Source of the DNA: Thermomonas sp.
GTDB lineage: Bacteria > Pseudomonadota > Gammaproteobacteria > Xanthomonadales > Xanthomonadaceae
Reading direction: 5' to 3'
Assembly: GCA_024711415.1 (NCBI GenBank)
Contig: JANJSW010000082.1
Coordinates: forward strand, 1 to 21,883
Length of the DNA: 21,883 bases
Part shown: piece by piece, positions 8,059 to 15,879 of the stretch
Layout of the letters: each line of letters begins with the position of its first letter
Position numbering within the stretch: the stretch's first letter is position 1
Translations under genes and position numbers: made by a program
Notes under the pieces: model-generated
Told to the model about the DNA's origin: nothing
The model's input: only the letters and a program-made list of their open reading frames with translations
The model's database searches: none

Positions 8059-9099
8059 TCATCCTGCCGCGGCTGTAGCCCCCTGCAGCAGGGGGGTCTT
8101 GCCCGGCTGGCCGGCGATTTCACGCACCAGCTTCGGCACCAGGTAACCCGGCAGGCGCGCCGCCAGCGCGGCATGCAGGGCCAGGGCGGTGGCGTCGTCG
8201 ACCTCGAAGTGGGCGGCGCCGGCGACGCGGTCGAGCTGGTGCAGGTAGTAGGGCAGCACGCCGGCTTCGTGACCGCGCTCGCACAAATCGGCCAGCGCCT
8301 CGACCGAGTCGTTGACCCCCCGCAGCAGCACCGCCTGGTTGAGCAGGGTGGCGCCGGTTGCGCGCAACGCCACCATCGCCGCATCGACCGAGGCGTCGAA
8401 CTCGTTGGCGTGGTTGGCGTGCACCACCACCGCCACCGGCCAGGGCAGGCCGCGCAGCCACGTCAGCAGGCCGGCATCCACCCGTTCCGGCAGGACGATC
8501 GGCAGGCGGGTGTGGATGCGCAGGCGGCGGATATGCGGAATCCCGCGCAGCGCATCGGTCAGTTCGGCCAGCTTGTGGTCGGCCAGCGACAGTGGATCGC
8601 CGCCGGACAGGATCACCTCGTGCACCGAGGCATCGGCCGCGATCAGCGCCACCGCCTCGCGCCAGCCGCCGGCCGCCGCGGTGTCCTCGGCATAGGGATA
8701 GTGGCGGCGGAAGCAGTAGCGGCAGTTGACCGCGCAGCTGCCGGTGGCGATCAGCAGGGCGCGGCCGTTGTATTTCTGGATCACGCCGTGGCCGCTGCGG
8801 GCAGCGGTGTCGCCGACCGCATCCAGGGCGAAGCCGGGGACCACCTGGTCCTCGTCCAGCACCGGCAGCACCTGCCGCAGCAGCGGATCCCGCGCATCGC
8901 CGGGACGCATGCGGGCGACGAAGCCGCGCGGGACGCGCAGCGGGAACTGCCGGGCGGCGGCGTCGGACAGGCCGTCGGCGAGGGCGTCCAGGCCCAGCAT
9001 CGCCAGCAGCTGGCGGGGGTCGCGCACGGCGTCGCGCCACAGCGCCTGCCAGCGCTGTTGCTCGCCTTGCTGCAATGGGGTAGGGGCTGCGGGTATCAT
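8059..9099 (-). CDS. epmB: EF-P beta-lysylation protein EpmB (lysine 2,3-aminomutase family)
   Basis: A 346-residue radical-SAM, PLP-dependent aminomutase that converts (S)-alpha-lysine to (R)-beta-lysine, which EpmA then attaches to EF-P. The iron-sulfur motif is CAVNCRYCF (Cys 122, 126, 129), followed by RRHYPY and the [13 protein letters not shown] block typical of the family. Near the C-terminus [17 protein letters not shown] carries the expected PLP-domain pattern. The start at 9099 is preferred to a longer in-frame reading at 9261 that would run across the efp promoter and start codon on the other strand. It is divergent from efp, its pathway substrate; epmA is not in the window. Confidence 0.95.
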   Translation of the reverse strand: MIPAAPTPLQQGEQQRWQALWRDAVRDPRQLLAMLGLDALADGLSDAAARQFPLRVPRGFVARMRPGDARDPLLRQVLPVLDEDQVVPGFALDAVGDTAARSGHGVIQKYNGRALLIATGSCAVNCRYCFRRHYPYAEDTAAAGGWREAVALIAADASVHEVILSGGDPLSLADHKLAELTDALRGIPHIRRLRIHTRLPIVLPERVDAGLLTWLRGLPWPVAVVVHANHANEFDASVDAAMVALRATGATLLNQAVLLRGVNDSVEALADLCERGHEAGVLPYYLHQLDRVAGAAHFEVDDATALALHAALAARLPGYLVPKLVREIAGQPGKTPLLQGATAAAG

Positions 9100-9120
9100 G
9101 TCGGGCTGCAAGAAAACCGT

Positions 9121-9137
9121 TCCGGCCACGCCGGAAT
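9121..9137. promoter_or_regulatory. Hyphenated palindrome in the epmB/efp divergent region
   Basis: TTCCGGC-CAC-GCCGGAA, a perfect 7-bp inverted repeat with a 3-base centre, lies in the 91-base gap between the divergent epmB and efp starts (22 bases from epmB and 54 from efp). It may be an operator or a 5'-leader hairpin of epmB mRNA. No regulator is known to me for this motif. Confidence 0.35.
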
Positions 9138-9190
9138 CCTCGCCAAACACACAGTCTAGCCGCCCGGACGGGTGGCCCCAAGGAGCACCC

Positions 9191-9757
9191 ATGGCCACTC
9201 TGGGCATGAACGACGTCAAATCCGGCCAGAAGATCCTCGTCAACAACGAGCCCGCGGTCATTTTCGAAACCGATTACGTGAAGCCGGGCAAGGGCCAGGC
9301 CTTCACCCGCGTGCGCTACCGCCAGATCCGCACTGGCCGGGTGCAGGAAATCACCATGAAGTCCACCGATTCGGTGGAGGCCGCGGACGTGGTCGATACC
9401 GACATGCAGTACCTGTACACCGATGGCGAGTACTGGCACTTCATGAACCAGGAAACCTTCGAGCAGGTGCAGGCCGACAAGGCCGGCGTCGGCGATGCCG
9501 CCAAGTGGATCAAGGGTGAGGAAGACTGCGTGGTCACCCTGTTCAACGGCAATCCGATCCAGGTGACCCCGCCGAACTTCGTCGAGCTGAAGATCGTCGA
9601 GACCGACCCGGGCGTGAAGGGCGATACCGCCGGCACCGGCGGCAAGCCGGCCACCCTGGAAACCGGCGCGGTGGTGCGCGTGCCGCTGTTCGTCGCCCAG
9701 GACGAGATCATCAAGGTCGATACCCGCAGCGGCGAATACGTCGGCCGGGTGAAGTAA
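9191..9757 (+). CDS. efp: Elongation factor P
   Basis: A 188-residue translation factor that rescues ribosomes stalled at polyproline stretches by stabilising the peptidyl-tRNA. The N-terminal KOW-like domain carries [10 protein letters not shown], with Lys34 at exactly the position that is beta-lysylated in E. coli. The middle OB domain has [15 protein letters not shown] and the C-terminal OB domain ends EYVGRVK. The Lys-type loop fits the EpmA/EpmB pathway rather than the Arg32/EarP pathway of some Pseudomonas and Neisseria. AAGGAG (9179-9184) is well placed before the ATG. Only three bases separate its stop from the next ATG, so it probably leads the efp-mtaD-ubiG-phosphatase operon. Confidence 0.97.
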   Translation: MATLGMNDVKSGQKILVNNEPAVIFETDYVKPGKGQAFTRVRYRQIRTGRVQEITMKSTDSVEAADVVDTDMQYLYTDGEYWHFMNQETFEQVQADKAGVGDAAKWIKGEEDCVVTLFNGNPIQVTPPNFVELKIVETDPGVKGDTAGTGGKPATLETGAVVRVPLFVAQDEIIKVDTRSGEYVGRVK

Positions 9758-9760
9758 GCG

Positions 9761-11098
9761 ATGACGGATACCGCCCCGCAGCCCTGCGATCTGCTGATCG
9801 AAGCCGGCTGGGTGGTTCCGGTGGTCCCGCACGGCGTGGTCCTCCCGGATCACGCCGTTGCCGTTTCTGCCGGCGCCATCGTTGCCGTGCTGCCCATCGC
9901 CGAGGCGCGCGCGCGCTTCGCGGCGAAGGAAACCGTGTCGCGCCCGGATGCCGCGCTGATCCCCGGCCTGGTCAACGCCCACACCCACAACCCGATGACC
10001 CTGCTGCGCGGGATCGCCGACGACCTGCCGCTGATGACCTGGCTGCGCGAGCACATCTGGCCGGTGGAAGCGGCGGTGATCGGGCCGGAATTCGTGGCCG
10101 ACGGCATGGCGCTGTCGATCGCCGAGATGCTGCGCGGCGGCACCACCTGCGCCAACGAGAACTACTTCTTCCCCGACGTGCAGGCCGGCGTCTACAAGAA
10201 GCACGGTTTCCGCGCGCTGGTTGGCGCGGTGATCATCGATTTTCCCAGCGCTTGGGCGAAGTCGGACGACGAATACTTCGACCGCGCCTGCGAACTGCAC
10301 GATGCCTGGCGCGGTGACCCGCTGGTCGGGACCGCGTTCGCCCCGCACGCGCCGTACACGGTCAACGATGCCAATTTCGAGCGCGTGCGGATGCTGTCCG
10401 ACCAGCTCGACGTGCCGGTACACCTGCATACCCACGAGACCGCGCAGGAAATCGCCGATTCGATCAGCCTGCACGGCCAGCGCCCGCTGGCGCGGCTGGA
10501 TAGGCTGGGCCTGGTCAACGACCGCCTGATCGCGGTGCACATGACCCAGCTCACCGAGGCCGAGATCCACCTGTGCGCCGAGCGTGGCGTCAGCGTGGTG
10601 CACTGCCCGGAATCCAACCTCAAGCTGGCCTCGGGCTTCTGCCCAGCCTGCGCGCTGCTCAAGGCGGGCGTGAACCTCGCCATCGGCACCGACGGCTGCG
10701 CCAGCAACAACGACCTCGACATGTTCGGCGAGACCCGCACCGCTGCGCTGCTGGGCAAGGCGGTGGCCAACGACGCCGCCGGTTTCTCGGCCTTCGAGGC
10801 GCTGCACGCGGCCACGCTGGGCGGCGCGAAGGCGCTGGGCTTCGACGGCCGCATCGGCAGTATCGAAATCGGCAAGCGCGCCGATCTCGTGTGCGTGGAC
10901 CTGTCGCAGATCGAGACGCAGCCGCTGCACCACGTGGTCTCGCAGCTGGTCTACGCCACCGGTCGCCAGCAGGTCAGCGACGTCTGGATCGACGGCGTGC
11001 CCAAGCTGCGCCAGCGCGTGCTGGTGGACATGGACATCGACGCGATCGTCGCCAATGCCAGGCAGTGGCGCCAACGCATTGCCACCATCCAACGATGA
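9761..11098 (+). CDS. mtaD: TRZ/ATZ-type amidohydrolase, probable 5'-methylthioadenosine/S-adenosylhomocysteine deaminase
   Basis: A 445-residue metal-dependent amidohydrolase. The metal-binding NAHTH (H74, H76), HLHTHE around residue 223, AVHMT around 260 and IGTDG with Asp311 are in the expected order. [12 protein letters not shown] (281-292) and ASNNDLDMF (314-322) are typical of the MtaD/SAH deaminase branch rather than of chlorohydrolases such as AtzA or TrzN. The likely reaction is deamination of methylthioadenosine or S-adenosylhomocysteine, a purine-salvage or SAM-byproduct step; substrate range within this branch is variable, so the call is by family. It starts three bases after efp and is followed by ubiG after 34 bases. 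Pairing with UbiG makes sense, because UbiG releases S-adenosylhomocysteine. Confidence 0.8.
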   Translation: MTDTAPQPCDLLIEAGWVVPVVPHGVVLPDHAVAVSAGAIVAVLPIAEARARFAAKETVSRPDAALIPGLVNAHTHNPMTLLRGIADDLPLMTWLREHIWPVEAAVIGPEFVADGMALSIAEMLRGGTTCANENYFFPDVQAGVYKKHGFRALVGAVIIDFPSAWAKSDDEYFDRACELHDAWRGDPLVGTAFAPHAPYTVNDANFERVRMLSDQLDVPVHLHTHETAQEIADSISLHGQRPLARLDRLGLVNDRLIAVHMTQLTEAEIHLCAERGVSVVHCPESNLKLASGFCPACALLKAGVNLAIGTDGCASNNDLDMFGETRTAALLGKAVANDAAGFSAFEALHAATLGGAKALGFDGRIGSIEIGKRADLVCVDLSQIETQPLHHVVSQLVYATGRQQVSDVWIDGVPKLRQRVLVDMDIDAIVANARQWRQRIATIQR

Positions 11099-11132
11099 TT
11101 TTCCTCCCGCAGGGATCCGCAGGACGCCACCC

Positions 11133-11846
11133 ATGAGCGCAACCGCCCAGACCAATTTCCACCAGGCCGAGCTCGACAAGTTCGACGAGTTGGCGCAGCG
11201 CTGGTGGGACCCGAACGGCCCGCAGAAGGCACTGCACGCGCTGAACCCGGCGCGGCTGGGCTACGTGGCGGAGCGGGCAGCGCTGCGCGATGCGGCCGTG
11301 CTGGACGTGGGCTGCGGCGGCGGCCTGCTCAGCGAGGCGCTGGCCAAGGCCGGAGCCCGCGTCACCGCCATCGACCTGGCGCCGAACCTGCTGAAGGTCG
11401 CGCGCCTGCACGGCCTGGAGTCGGGGGTGAAGGTCGAATACCGGCAGCTGGCGGTGGAAGCGCTGGCCGAGGAAGCACCGGCCTCGTTCGATGTCGTCAC
11501 CTGCATGGAGATGCTCGAGCACGTGCCCGACCCGGCCTCCATCGTGCGCGCCTGCGCGACCCTGCTGAAGCCGGGTGGACGCCTGTTCCTGTCCACTCTC
11601 AACCGCACCCCGGCCGCGTTCGCGCTGGCGATCGTCGGCGCGGAATACGTCGCCCGCCTGCTGCCCAAGGGCACGCACCAGTACCGCGACTTCATCAAGC
11701 CGTCGGAACTGGCGCGGCTGCTGCGCGAGGCCGGGCTGGCGCTGGAAGACGTCAGCGGCCTGATGTACGAGCCGTGGCGCAACGCCGCGCGGGTGGTGCG
11801 GCGTACCGACGTCAACTACCTGGCCTGCGCGCGCAGGCCGGAATGA
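11133..11846 (+). CDS. ubiG: Ubiquinone biosynthesis O-methyltransferase UbiG
   Basis: A 237-residue SAM-dependent methyltransferase that performs both O-methylations of ubiquinone synthesis. The N-terminal block [16 protein letters not shown] (here [15 protein letters not shown], residues 16-30) is diagnostic for UbiG. SAM-binding motif I is VLDVGCGGG (57-65), with AIDLAPN following, then [11 protein letters not shown] and the lid segment [15 protein letters not shown]. Length matches E. coli UbiG (240). The start at 11133 has AGGA (11121-11124) 8 bases before it; a longer in-frame reading from 11055 overlaps mtaD and lacks homology. Its TGA overlaps the ATG of the next gene (ATGA at 11843-11846), indicating translational coupling. 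Confidence 0.97.
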   Translation: MSATAQTNFHQAELDKFDELAQRWWDPNGPQKALHALNPARLGYVAERAALRDAAVLDVGCGGGLLSEALAKAGARVTAIDLAPNLLKVARLHGLESGVKVEYRQLAVEALAEEAPASFDVVTCMEMLEHVPDPASIVRACATLLKPGGRLFLSTLNRTPAAFALAIVGAEYVARLLPKGTHQYRDFIKPSELARLLREAGLALEDVSGLMYEPWRNAARVVRRTDVNYLACARRPE

Positions 11847-12508
11847 GCGCGGTGTTTCCGAAGCTGGTGCTGTTCGACCTCGACGGCACCCTGCTCGACA
11901 GTGCGCCGGACATGGTGGCCACCGTCAATCGCATGCGCGCTGCGCGCGGGCAGGGGCCGATGGCGCTGGAGGCGCTGCGTCCGCACGTATCCAAAGGCTC
12001 GCGGGCGATGAGTGCGGCGGCGTTCCCCGAGCTGGGCGGCGACGTGCCGGGCGAGATGATCCGCGAATTCCTCGACATCTACGAGCAGGTGCTGGGCCGG
12101 CACAGCGTGCTGTTCGATGGCGTGGCCGAGCTGCTGGACGCCATCGAGGCCGCCGGCAGCCGCTGGGGCATCGTCACCAACAAGCCGGAATACCTGGCCC
12201 GGCAGGTACTGCCGGCACTGGGTTGGGAAACCCGCAGTGCCATCCTGATCGGCGGCGACACCCTTCCCGAGCGCAAGCCGCATCCGCTGCCGCTGCTGCA
12301 CGCCGCGGCCGAACTCGGTGTCGCCATCGACGACTGCGTGTATGTCGGCGACGACCGCCGCGACATCGATGCCGCCCGTGCCGCCGGGATGCGCTCGGTG
12401 GTGGCCCTCTGGGGTTACCGGCCCGAGGGCGACGAGCCGGCGGCGTGGGGCGGCGATGTGATGGTGGAAACGCCGCGCGATCTGCTCGGCGGAATCCCAA
12501 CCCGCTGA
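11843..12508 (+). CDS. mupP: HAD-family phosphatase: phosphoglycolate phosphatase or MurNAc-6-phosphate phosphatase (MupP)
   Basis: A 221-residue HAD hydrolase with all four motifs: nucleophile DLDGT (D12, D14), Thr112 in VTNK, Lys145 in ERKPHP, and GDDRRD (D170, D171). An alpha-helical C1 cap lies at about residues 20-85. Automatic pipelines usually name it gph, acting on 2-phosphoglycolate. The place directly after ubiG and mtaD is the one that the MurNAc-6-phosphate phosphatase MupP has in Pseudomonas, where it feeds peptidoglycan recycling through AmgK and MurU. I favour MupP on gene order; the fold alone does not separate the two. The ATG overlaps the ubiG stop. AmgK, MurU and Rubisco-type genes are not in the window. 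Confidence 0.7.
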   Translation: MSAVFPKLVLFDLDGTLLDSAPDMVATVNRMRAARGQGPMALEALRPHVSKGSRAMSAAAFPELGGDVPGEMIREFLDIYEQVLGRHSVLFDGVAELLDAIEAAGSRWGIVTNKPEYLARQVLPALGWETRSAILIGGDTLPERKPHPLPLLHAAAELGVAIDDCVYVGDDRRDIDAARAAGMRSVVALWGYRPEGDEPAAWGGDVMVETPRDLLGGIPTR

Positions 12509-12542
12509 CCACGGCAGGCCGGCTTCCACGCCTCCGTCCGCC

Positions 12543-12548
12543 TACAAT
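12543..12548 (+). promoter_or_regulatory. -10 element of a probable leaderless promoter
   Basis: TACAAT lies exactly 6 bases before the ATG at 12555, putting the expected transcription start at or next to the A of the start codon. No Shine-Dalgarno and no good -35 are visible. The same TACAAT-N6-ATG arrangement precedes folE2. Confidence 0.5.
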
Positions 12549-12554
12549 TTCGCC

Positions 12555-13226
12555 ATGACCGACAGCGCCTCCCTCGACAGTTTCCTCGCCAAGTGGCGGG
12601 CGCAGTGGCCGGAATGGGTCGTGGCGGAAGTGTTCCTGCCGGCAGCGCAGCGCCAGCGCGCGCGTGCCTGGCTGGCCCTGCGTGGCGAGCTGACCGAGGC
12701 AGCCTGGGGCGGGGACGATCCGACGCCCGGCGCGGCCAAGCTGGGCTGGTGGGAAGAAGAACTCGCGGGCTGGTCGCGCGGCGCGCGCCGCCACCCCCTG
12801 GGGCTGGCGCTGCAGAAGCTGCCTGTGGACTGGTCGCTGCTGGCGGCCGGCATCCCCGCGCGGCGTGCCAGCCGCAGCCCCGAAGGCGACCGCGCGGCGA
12901 GCCTGCGCGGGCTGGAGCCGTTCGCGCGCGCGCAGGCGGTGCTCGCCGCGCAGCTGTTTGACGCCACGCCGCCGGCATCCACGCAGGCGATGGCCGAAGC
13001 GCTGCTGGCCGAATGGGTATTGCACCTGCCGGTCCGCGGCGTGCCGGCGGCCGGCACCGATATCCCCAGCCTGCTGGCGTTGCCCCTGTTGCGGGATGCG
13101 CCCCGGGTCGAGCGCATCCATGCCGCGCTGGTGCGGGCGCGGTTGGGCCGGTTGGCGCGCGGCGCCAAGGGCCCACTGCCTGCGCCGGTCGCGCTGTGGG
13201 TCGCCTGGCGCGCCGCTCGCGGCTGA
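12555..13226 (+). CDS. Degenerate squalene/phytoene synthase-like protein
   Basis: A 223-residue protein that I match by pattern to the start of the squalene/phytoene synthase fold: FLPAAQRQRARAWLALRGEL, then GAAKLGWWEEELAGWSRGARRHPLGLAL, which parallels the family's early helices and the LxWWRxEL...HPV block. The Asp-rich DxxxD diphosphate-binding motifs needed for prenyl coupling are not visible and the chain is about 60-80 residues short, so it is unlikely to be an active synthase. A similar non-catalytic member, NDUFAF6, assists complex I assembly in mitochondria; any comparable role here is speculation. A single TACAAT -10 element precedes its ATG. It lies 46 bases after the phosphatase gene and 69 bases before folE2. 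Confidence 0.65.
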   Translation: MTDSASLDSFLAKWRAQWPEWVVAEVFLPAAQRQRARAWLALRGELTEAAWGGDDPTPGAAKLGWWEEELAGWSRGARRHPLGLALQKLPVDWSLLAAGIPARRASRSPEGDRAASLRGLEPFARAQAVLAAQLFDATPPASTQAMAEALLAEWVLHLPVRGVPAAGTDIPSLLALPLLRDAPRVERIHAALVRARLGRLARGAKGPLPAPVALWVAWRAARG

Positions 13227-13283
13227 CCAGCCTGGCGGTGCGGATGCACCAGAGCGTTGCGCGGGCGCTCACTCCCGCACCGG

Positions 13284-13289
13284 TACAAT
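13284..13289 (+). promoter_or_regulatory. -10 element of a probable leaderless folE2 promoter
   Basis: TACAAT lies 6 bases before the ATG at 13296. TTGCGC at 13257-13262 is a possible -35 but the 21-base spacer is too long. No Shine-Dalgarno is visible. No obvious Zur-type operator overlaps it. Confidence 0.5.
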
Positions 13290-13295
13290 GTCGCG

Positions 13296-14219
13296 ATGCA
13301 CAAGACCGTTTCCCCCGTCTCCCTGCCCGATGTCGCCTTTGACGCGGTCGCGCTGGCGCGCCCGCTGGACTGGGTGGGAATGGACGGCATGGCCCTGCCC
13401 ATCCGCCTGCCTGGCGAGGGTGGCGCGCCGCTGCTGGTGCCCGCCAGTGTGGACGTGGCCGTCAACCTGCGTGATCCCGACGCCCGCGGCATCCATATGT
13501 CGCGGCTGTACCTGCAGCTGCAGGAAGGCCTTGCCAACGAAACCCTGGGCGCGCCCTCGCTGCGGCGGCTGCTGGACGCCTGCATCGCCTCGCAGAAGGG
13601 CCTGGCCGAACGTGCGCGCCTGCGCCTGCGCTTCGACCACCTGCTGCTGCGCCGCGCCCTGCTGAGCGACAACGCCGGCTGGAAGCGGTACCCGGTCGAG
13701 ATCGAGGCCGAGCTGGTCAACGGCCATCTGCGGCTGACGCTGGGGTTTTCGGTCGAGTATTCCAGCACCTGTCCGGCCTCGGCGGCACTGTCGCGACAGG
13801 CCAATGCGCAGCGTTTCAGCGAAGACTTCGCCGGCACGGGTTCGCTGTCGCTGGCCGCCGTGCACGACTGGCTGGCCGGCGAGCGCGGCATGGCCGCCAC
13901 CCCGCATGCGCAGCGCAGCCGTGCCGACGTGCGCGTGGAGCTGCGGCCGGCATTCGACGAGCTGCCACTGGCATCGCTGGTGGACGCGCTGGAAGCCTCG
14001 CTGGGCACGCCGGTGCAGACGGCGGTCAAGCGCGAGGATGAGCAGGCGTTCGCGCAGGCCAATGCCGCCAACCTGATGTTCTGCGAGGATGCCGCGCGGC
14101 GGGTGTCCTCGGTGCTTGCGGCCGATCCCCGCATTGCCGCGTGGAGCGCCCGCGTGGCCCATTTCGAGAGCCTGCACCCGCACGACGCTGTCGCCAGCGT
14201 CAGCGGCAGGAACGCCTGA
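13296..14219 (+). CDS. folE2: GTP cyclohydrolase FolE2 (type IB)
   Basis: A 307-residue enzyme of the COG1469/PF02649 family that opens GTP to 7,8-dihydroneopterin triphosphate, the first step of folate (and queuosine precursor) synthesis. Typical features are the NLRDPDARGIHMSRLY block (about residues 57-72), EYSSTCPASAAL with the conserved catalytic Cys159, and the C-terminal NLMFCEDAARRV...HFESLHPHDA. Unlike FolE (type IA), this form does not depend strictly on zinc, and in many bacteria it is induced by Zur under zinc starvation. Here no Zur-like palindrome is visible, so it may be the sole, constitutive GTP cyclohydrolase. ATG 13296 is chosen because the family's N-terminus starts close before the LPDV segment. 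Confidence 0.93.
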   Translation: MHKTVSPVSLPDVAFDAVALARPLDWVGMDGMALPIRLPGEGGAPLLVPASVDVAVNLRDPDARGIHMSRLYLQLQEGLANETLGAPSLRRLLDACIASQKGLAERARLRLRFDHLLLRRALLSDNAGWKRYPVEIEAELVNGHLRLTLGFSVEYSSTCPASAALSRQANAQRFSEDFAGTGSLSLAAVHDWLAGERGMAATPHAQRSRADVRVELRPAFDELPLASLVDALEASLGTPVQTAVKREDEQAFAQANAANLMFCEDAARRVSSVLAADPRIAAWSARVAHFESLHPHDAVASVSGRNA

Positions 14220-14329
14220 GCAGCGCGTTCCGGCGGTCCCCGTCCGGGTGGAGGCGCCTGGATGCTGCGATCGCGGGATCCGGCCCGACTCGCGGTGGCT
14301 GAGGGCCAGCCTGGCGCGAGCGGCGTGAT

Positions 14330-14548
14330 TCAGTGTGGCGGCACGGGGTCGTGCCCGCCGGGATGCAGGGGATGGCAGCGGCCGATGCGACGGATCGCCA
14401 GCCAGCCGCCTTTGAGTGCGCCGAAGCGGCCGATGGCGTCCATCGCGTATTCCGAACAGGTCGGGACGAACCGGCAGCGCGTCCCCAGCAGGGGGCTGAT
14501 CCAGCGCTTGTAGCCGCGCAGCAGCGCGATGAGGAATCTGTCGATCAC
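14330..14548 (-). CDS. yidD: Membrane protein insertion efficiency factor YidD
   Basis: A 72-residue basic protein with the complete YidD signature: [19 protein letters not shown], [11 protein letters not shown], then [19 protein letters not shown] (Cys 25, 31 and 58). It is a peripheral inner-membrane protein that aids YidC/Sec-dependent insertion. It uses a GTG start at 14546-14548; no good Shine-Dalgarno is seen. In many bacteria yidD lies between rnpA and yidC; here it is alone, convergent with folE2 and divergent from the DksA-like gene. Confidence 0.93.
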   Translation of the reverse strand: MIDRFLIALLRGYKRWISPLLGTRCRFVPTCSEYAMDAIGRFGALKGGWLAIRRIGRCHPLHPGGHDPVPPH

Positions 14549-14596
14549 GGACCGGCCACGGACGGGGAGGCGGGCGGCGCCGCGGGATTCACGTGG

Positions 14597-14625
14597 TTGC
14601 CGCCCTGCGCGTGGCAGGGTATAAC
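14597..14625 (+). promoter_or_regulatory. Sigma-70-type promoter of the DksA-like gene
   Basis: TTGCCG (14597-14602) and TATAAC (14620-14625) are separated by an optimal 17 bases. The expected transcript start near 14632 gives a leader of about 39 bases containing AAGGA (14656-14660), 10 bases before the GTG start. Confidence 0.65.
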
Positions 14626-14670
14626 AGCGCGCCTTCCCGCCTCAAGGGAAAACCCAAGGAATACCTCGAC

Positions 14671-15759
14671 GTGGCAGCGAAGAAACCCGCGAAGAAGGTC
14701 GCCAAGGCGGCCAAGAAAGCCGCTCCGGCCAAGAAGCCGGTGATCGCCAAGAAGGCAGCGCCGGCCGCCAAGAAGGTGGCGCCCAAACCGGCGGTGAAGC
14801 CCGCAGCGAAGAAGGCGGCGAAACCGGTGGCCAAGCCTGCTGCGAAGAAGCCCGTGGCCAAGAAGGTCCCCGCGAAGAAGGTCGCGCCGGTAAAGAAGGC
14901 AGCGCCTGCCAAGAAGGCGGTGACGGCCAGGAAGCCGGCACCCAAGCCCAAGCCCGTCGCCAAGCCCGTCGCCAAGCCGGCGAAGCCGGTTGCGAAGAAG
15001 GTCGTCGCCAAGCCGGTGGCCAAGCCCGCCGCGAAGAAGACAGCCCCGGTCGTGAAGCCGGCGCCGGCCGTCAAGCCGGCGGCTGCGAAGGCGCCCGTGG
15101 TTTCCAGGGAAGTGAAGAAGCAGGCGCCTGCGCCGAAGCCGGAACCGCAGAAGGCGGTCAAGGCGGCGGAAGCGCCAAAGAAAGAAACGCACAAGCCCGT
15201 GGCACCGCCGGCCGCAAAGCCGGCGCCGGCCGCGGACAACAAGAAGAAAGGGAAAGTGATGGTTGCGGTGAAGAAAACGCCCCCGGCGCAGTCGGCGCCC
15301 AAGGGCAAGCACAAGGTCGTGCCGTACAAGGTCGATGAGGCCAGCGGACGCCCGATCCTGCCGGCCGGCTACAAGCCGTCGGCGGACGAGGAATACATGA
15401 GCCCGCTGCAGCTGGAATATTTCCGCCAGCGCCTGCTGCAGTGGCGCGCGGATCTGGTGGAAGAGTCCAAGCAGACGATCGAGAACCTGCGCGAGGAAGT
15501 GCGCGACATCGGCGACGAGGCCGAGCGCGCGACCCGCGAAACCGAGAACTCGCTGGAGCTGCGCACCCGCGACCGCTACCGCAAGCTGATCGGCAAGATC
15601 GACAGCACGCTCAAGCGCGTGGACAGCGGCGAGTACGGCTTCTGCGTCGATACCGGCGAGGAGATCGGCCTGGACCGGATGGAAGCGCGTCTCACTGCCG
15701 AGCGCACCATCGATGCCCAGGAACGCTGGGAACACCTGCAGAAGCAGATGGGCGACTGA
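14671..15759 (+). CDS. dksA: DksA-family RNA polymerase-binding protein with long Lys/Ala/Pro-rich N-terminal tail
   Basis: A 362-residue protein. Residues 1 to about 215 are almost only Lys, Ala, Pro and Val in degenerate repeats (AKKPVAK, KPVAKPAAKK), like a histone H1 tail. Residues 216-362 align along their length with E. coli DksA: DEEYMSPLQLEYFRQRLLQWR, the coiled coil with the tip acidic-Ala pair as Glu285/Ala287 (Asp74/Ala76 in E. coli), SLELRTRDRYRKLI, then GEYGFCVDTGEEIGLDRMEAR. Of the four zinc cysteines only the first is kept (C325; the others are T328, T346, A349), so no zinc finger forms. DksA binds the RNA polymerase secondary channel with ppGpp. GTG 14671 is chosen for the AAGGA 10 bases before it. 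The tail may bind DNA or RNA non-specifically; this is inference. An in-frame ATG at 15259 could give a DksA-sized form. Confidence 0.85.
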   Translation: MAAKKPAKKVAKAAKKAAPAKKPVIAKKAAPAAKKVAPKPAVKPAAKKAAKPVAKPAAKKPVAKKVPAKKVAPVKKAAPAKKAVTARKPAPKPKPVAKPVAKPAKPVAKKVVAKPVAKPAAKKTAPVVKPAPAVKPAAAKAPVVSREVKKQAPAPKPEPQKAVKAAEAPKKETHKPVAPPAAKPAPAADNKKKGKVMVAVKKTPPAQSAPKGKHKVVPYKVDEASGRPILPAGYKPSADEEYMSPLQLEYFRQRLLQWRADLVEESKQTIENLREEVRDIGDEAERATRETENSLELRTRDRYRKLIGKIDSTLKRVDSGEYGFCVDTGEEIGLDRMEARLTAERTIDAQERWEHLQKQMGD

Positions 15760-15782
15760 GCCCCGCCGCTGCCGGCTGAAAG

Positions 15783-15810
15783 AAAAAACCCCGCCTCGGC
15801 GGGGTTTTTT
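15783..15810. terminator. Strong bidirectional Rho-independent terminator
   Basis: A-run plus CCCCGCC (15783-15795) pairs with GGCGGGG plus six Ts (15798-15810), 23 bases after the dksA-like stop. A G+C stem followed by a T-run on both strands fits termination of dksA (plus) and of dcp (minus), which converge here. Confidence 0.92.
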
Positions 15811-15879
15811 CATGCGGCGATGGCGGCGTGCCCTGTCGGCGGTCGCGCGGAGCGGGTTGGGGCCCCCAACGCGGATCGC

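Noticed and set aside
8120..11179. Very long minus-strand open frame of about 1019 codons across efp and mtaD
   Set aside because: It runs antisense to efp and mtaD and out of frame with epmB. Its composition is typical of a GC-rich shadow frame, and it has no recognisable domain.
14671..15290. Possible CRISPR or DNA tandem array
   Set aside because: The repeats are irregular, lack spacers and follow the codon frame of a Lys/Ala/Pro-rich protein tail.
14545..15813. Long minus-strand frames opposite the DksA-like gene, with Gly/Leu/Phe repeats
   Set aside because: The apparent repeats are the complement of the Lys/Ala/Pro codons of the tail. The plus strand has promoter, ribosome binding site, domain and terminator.
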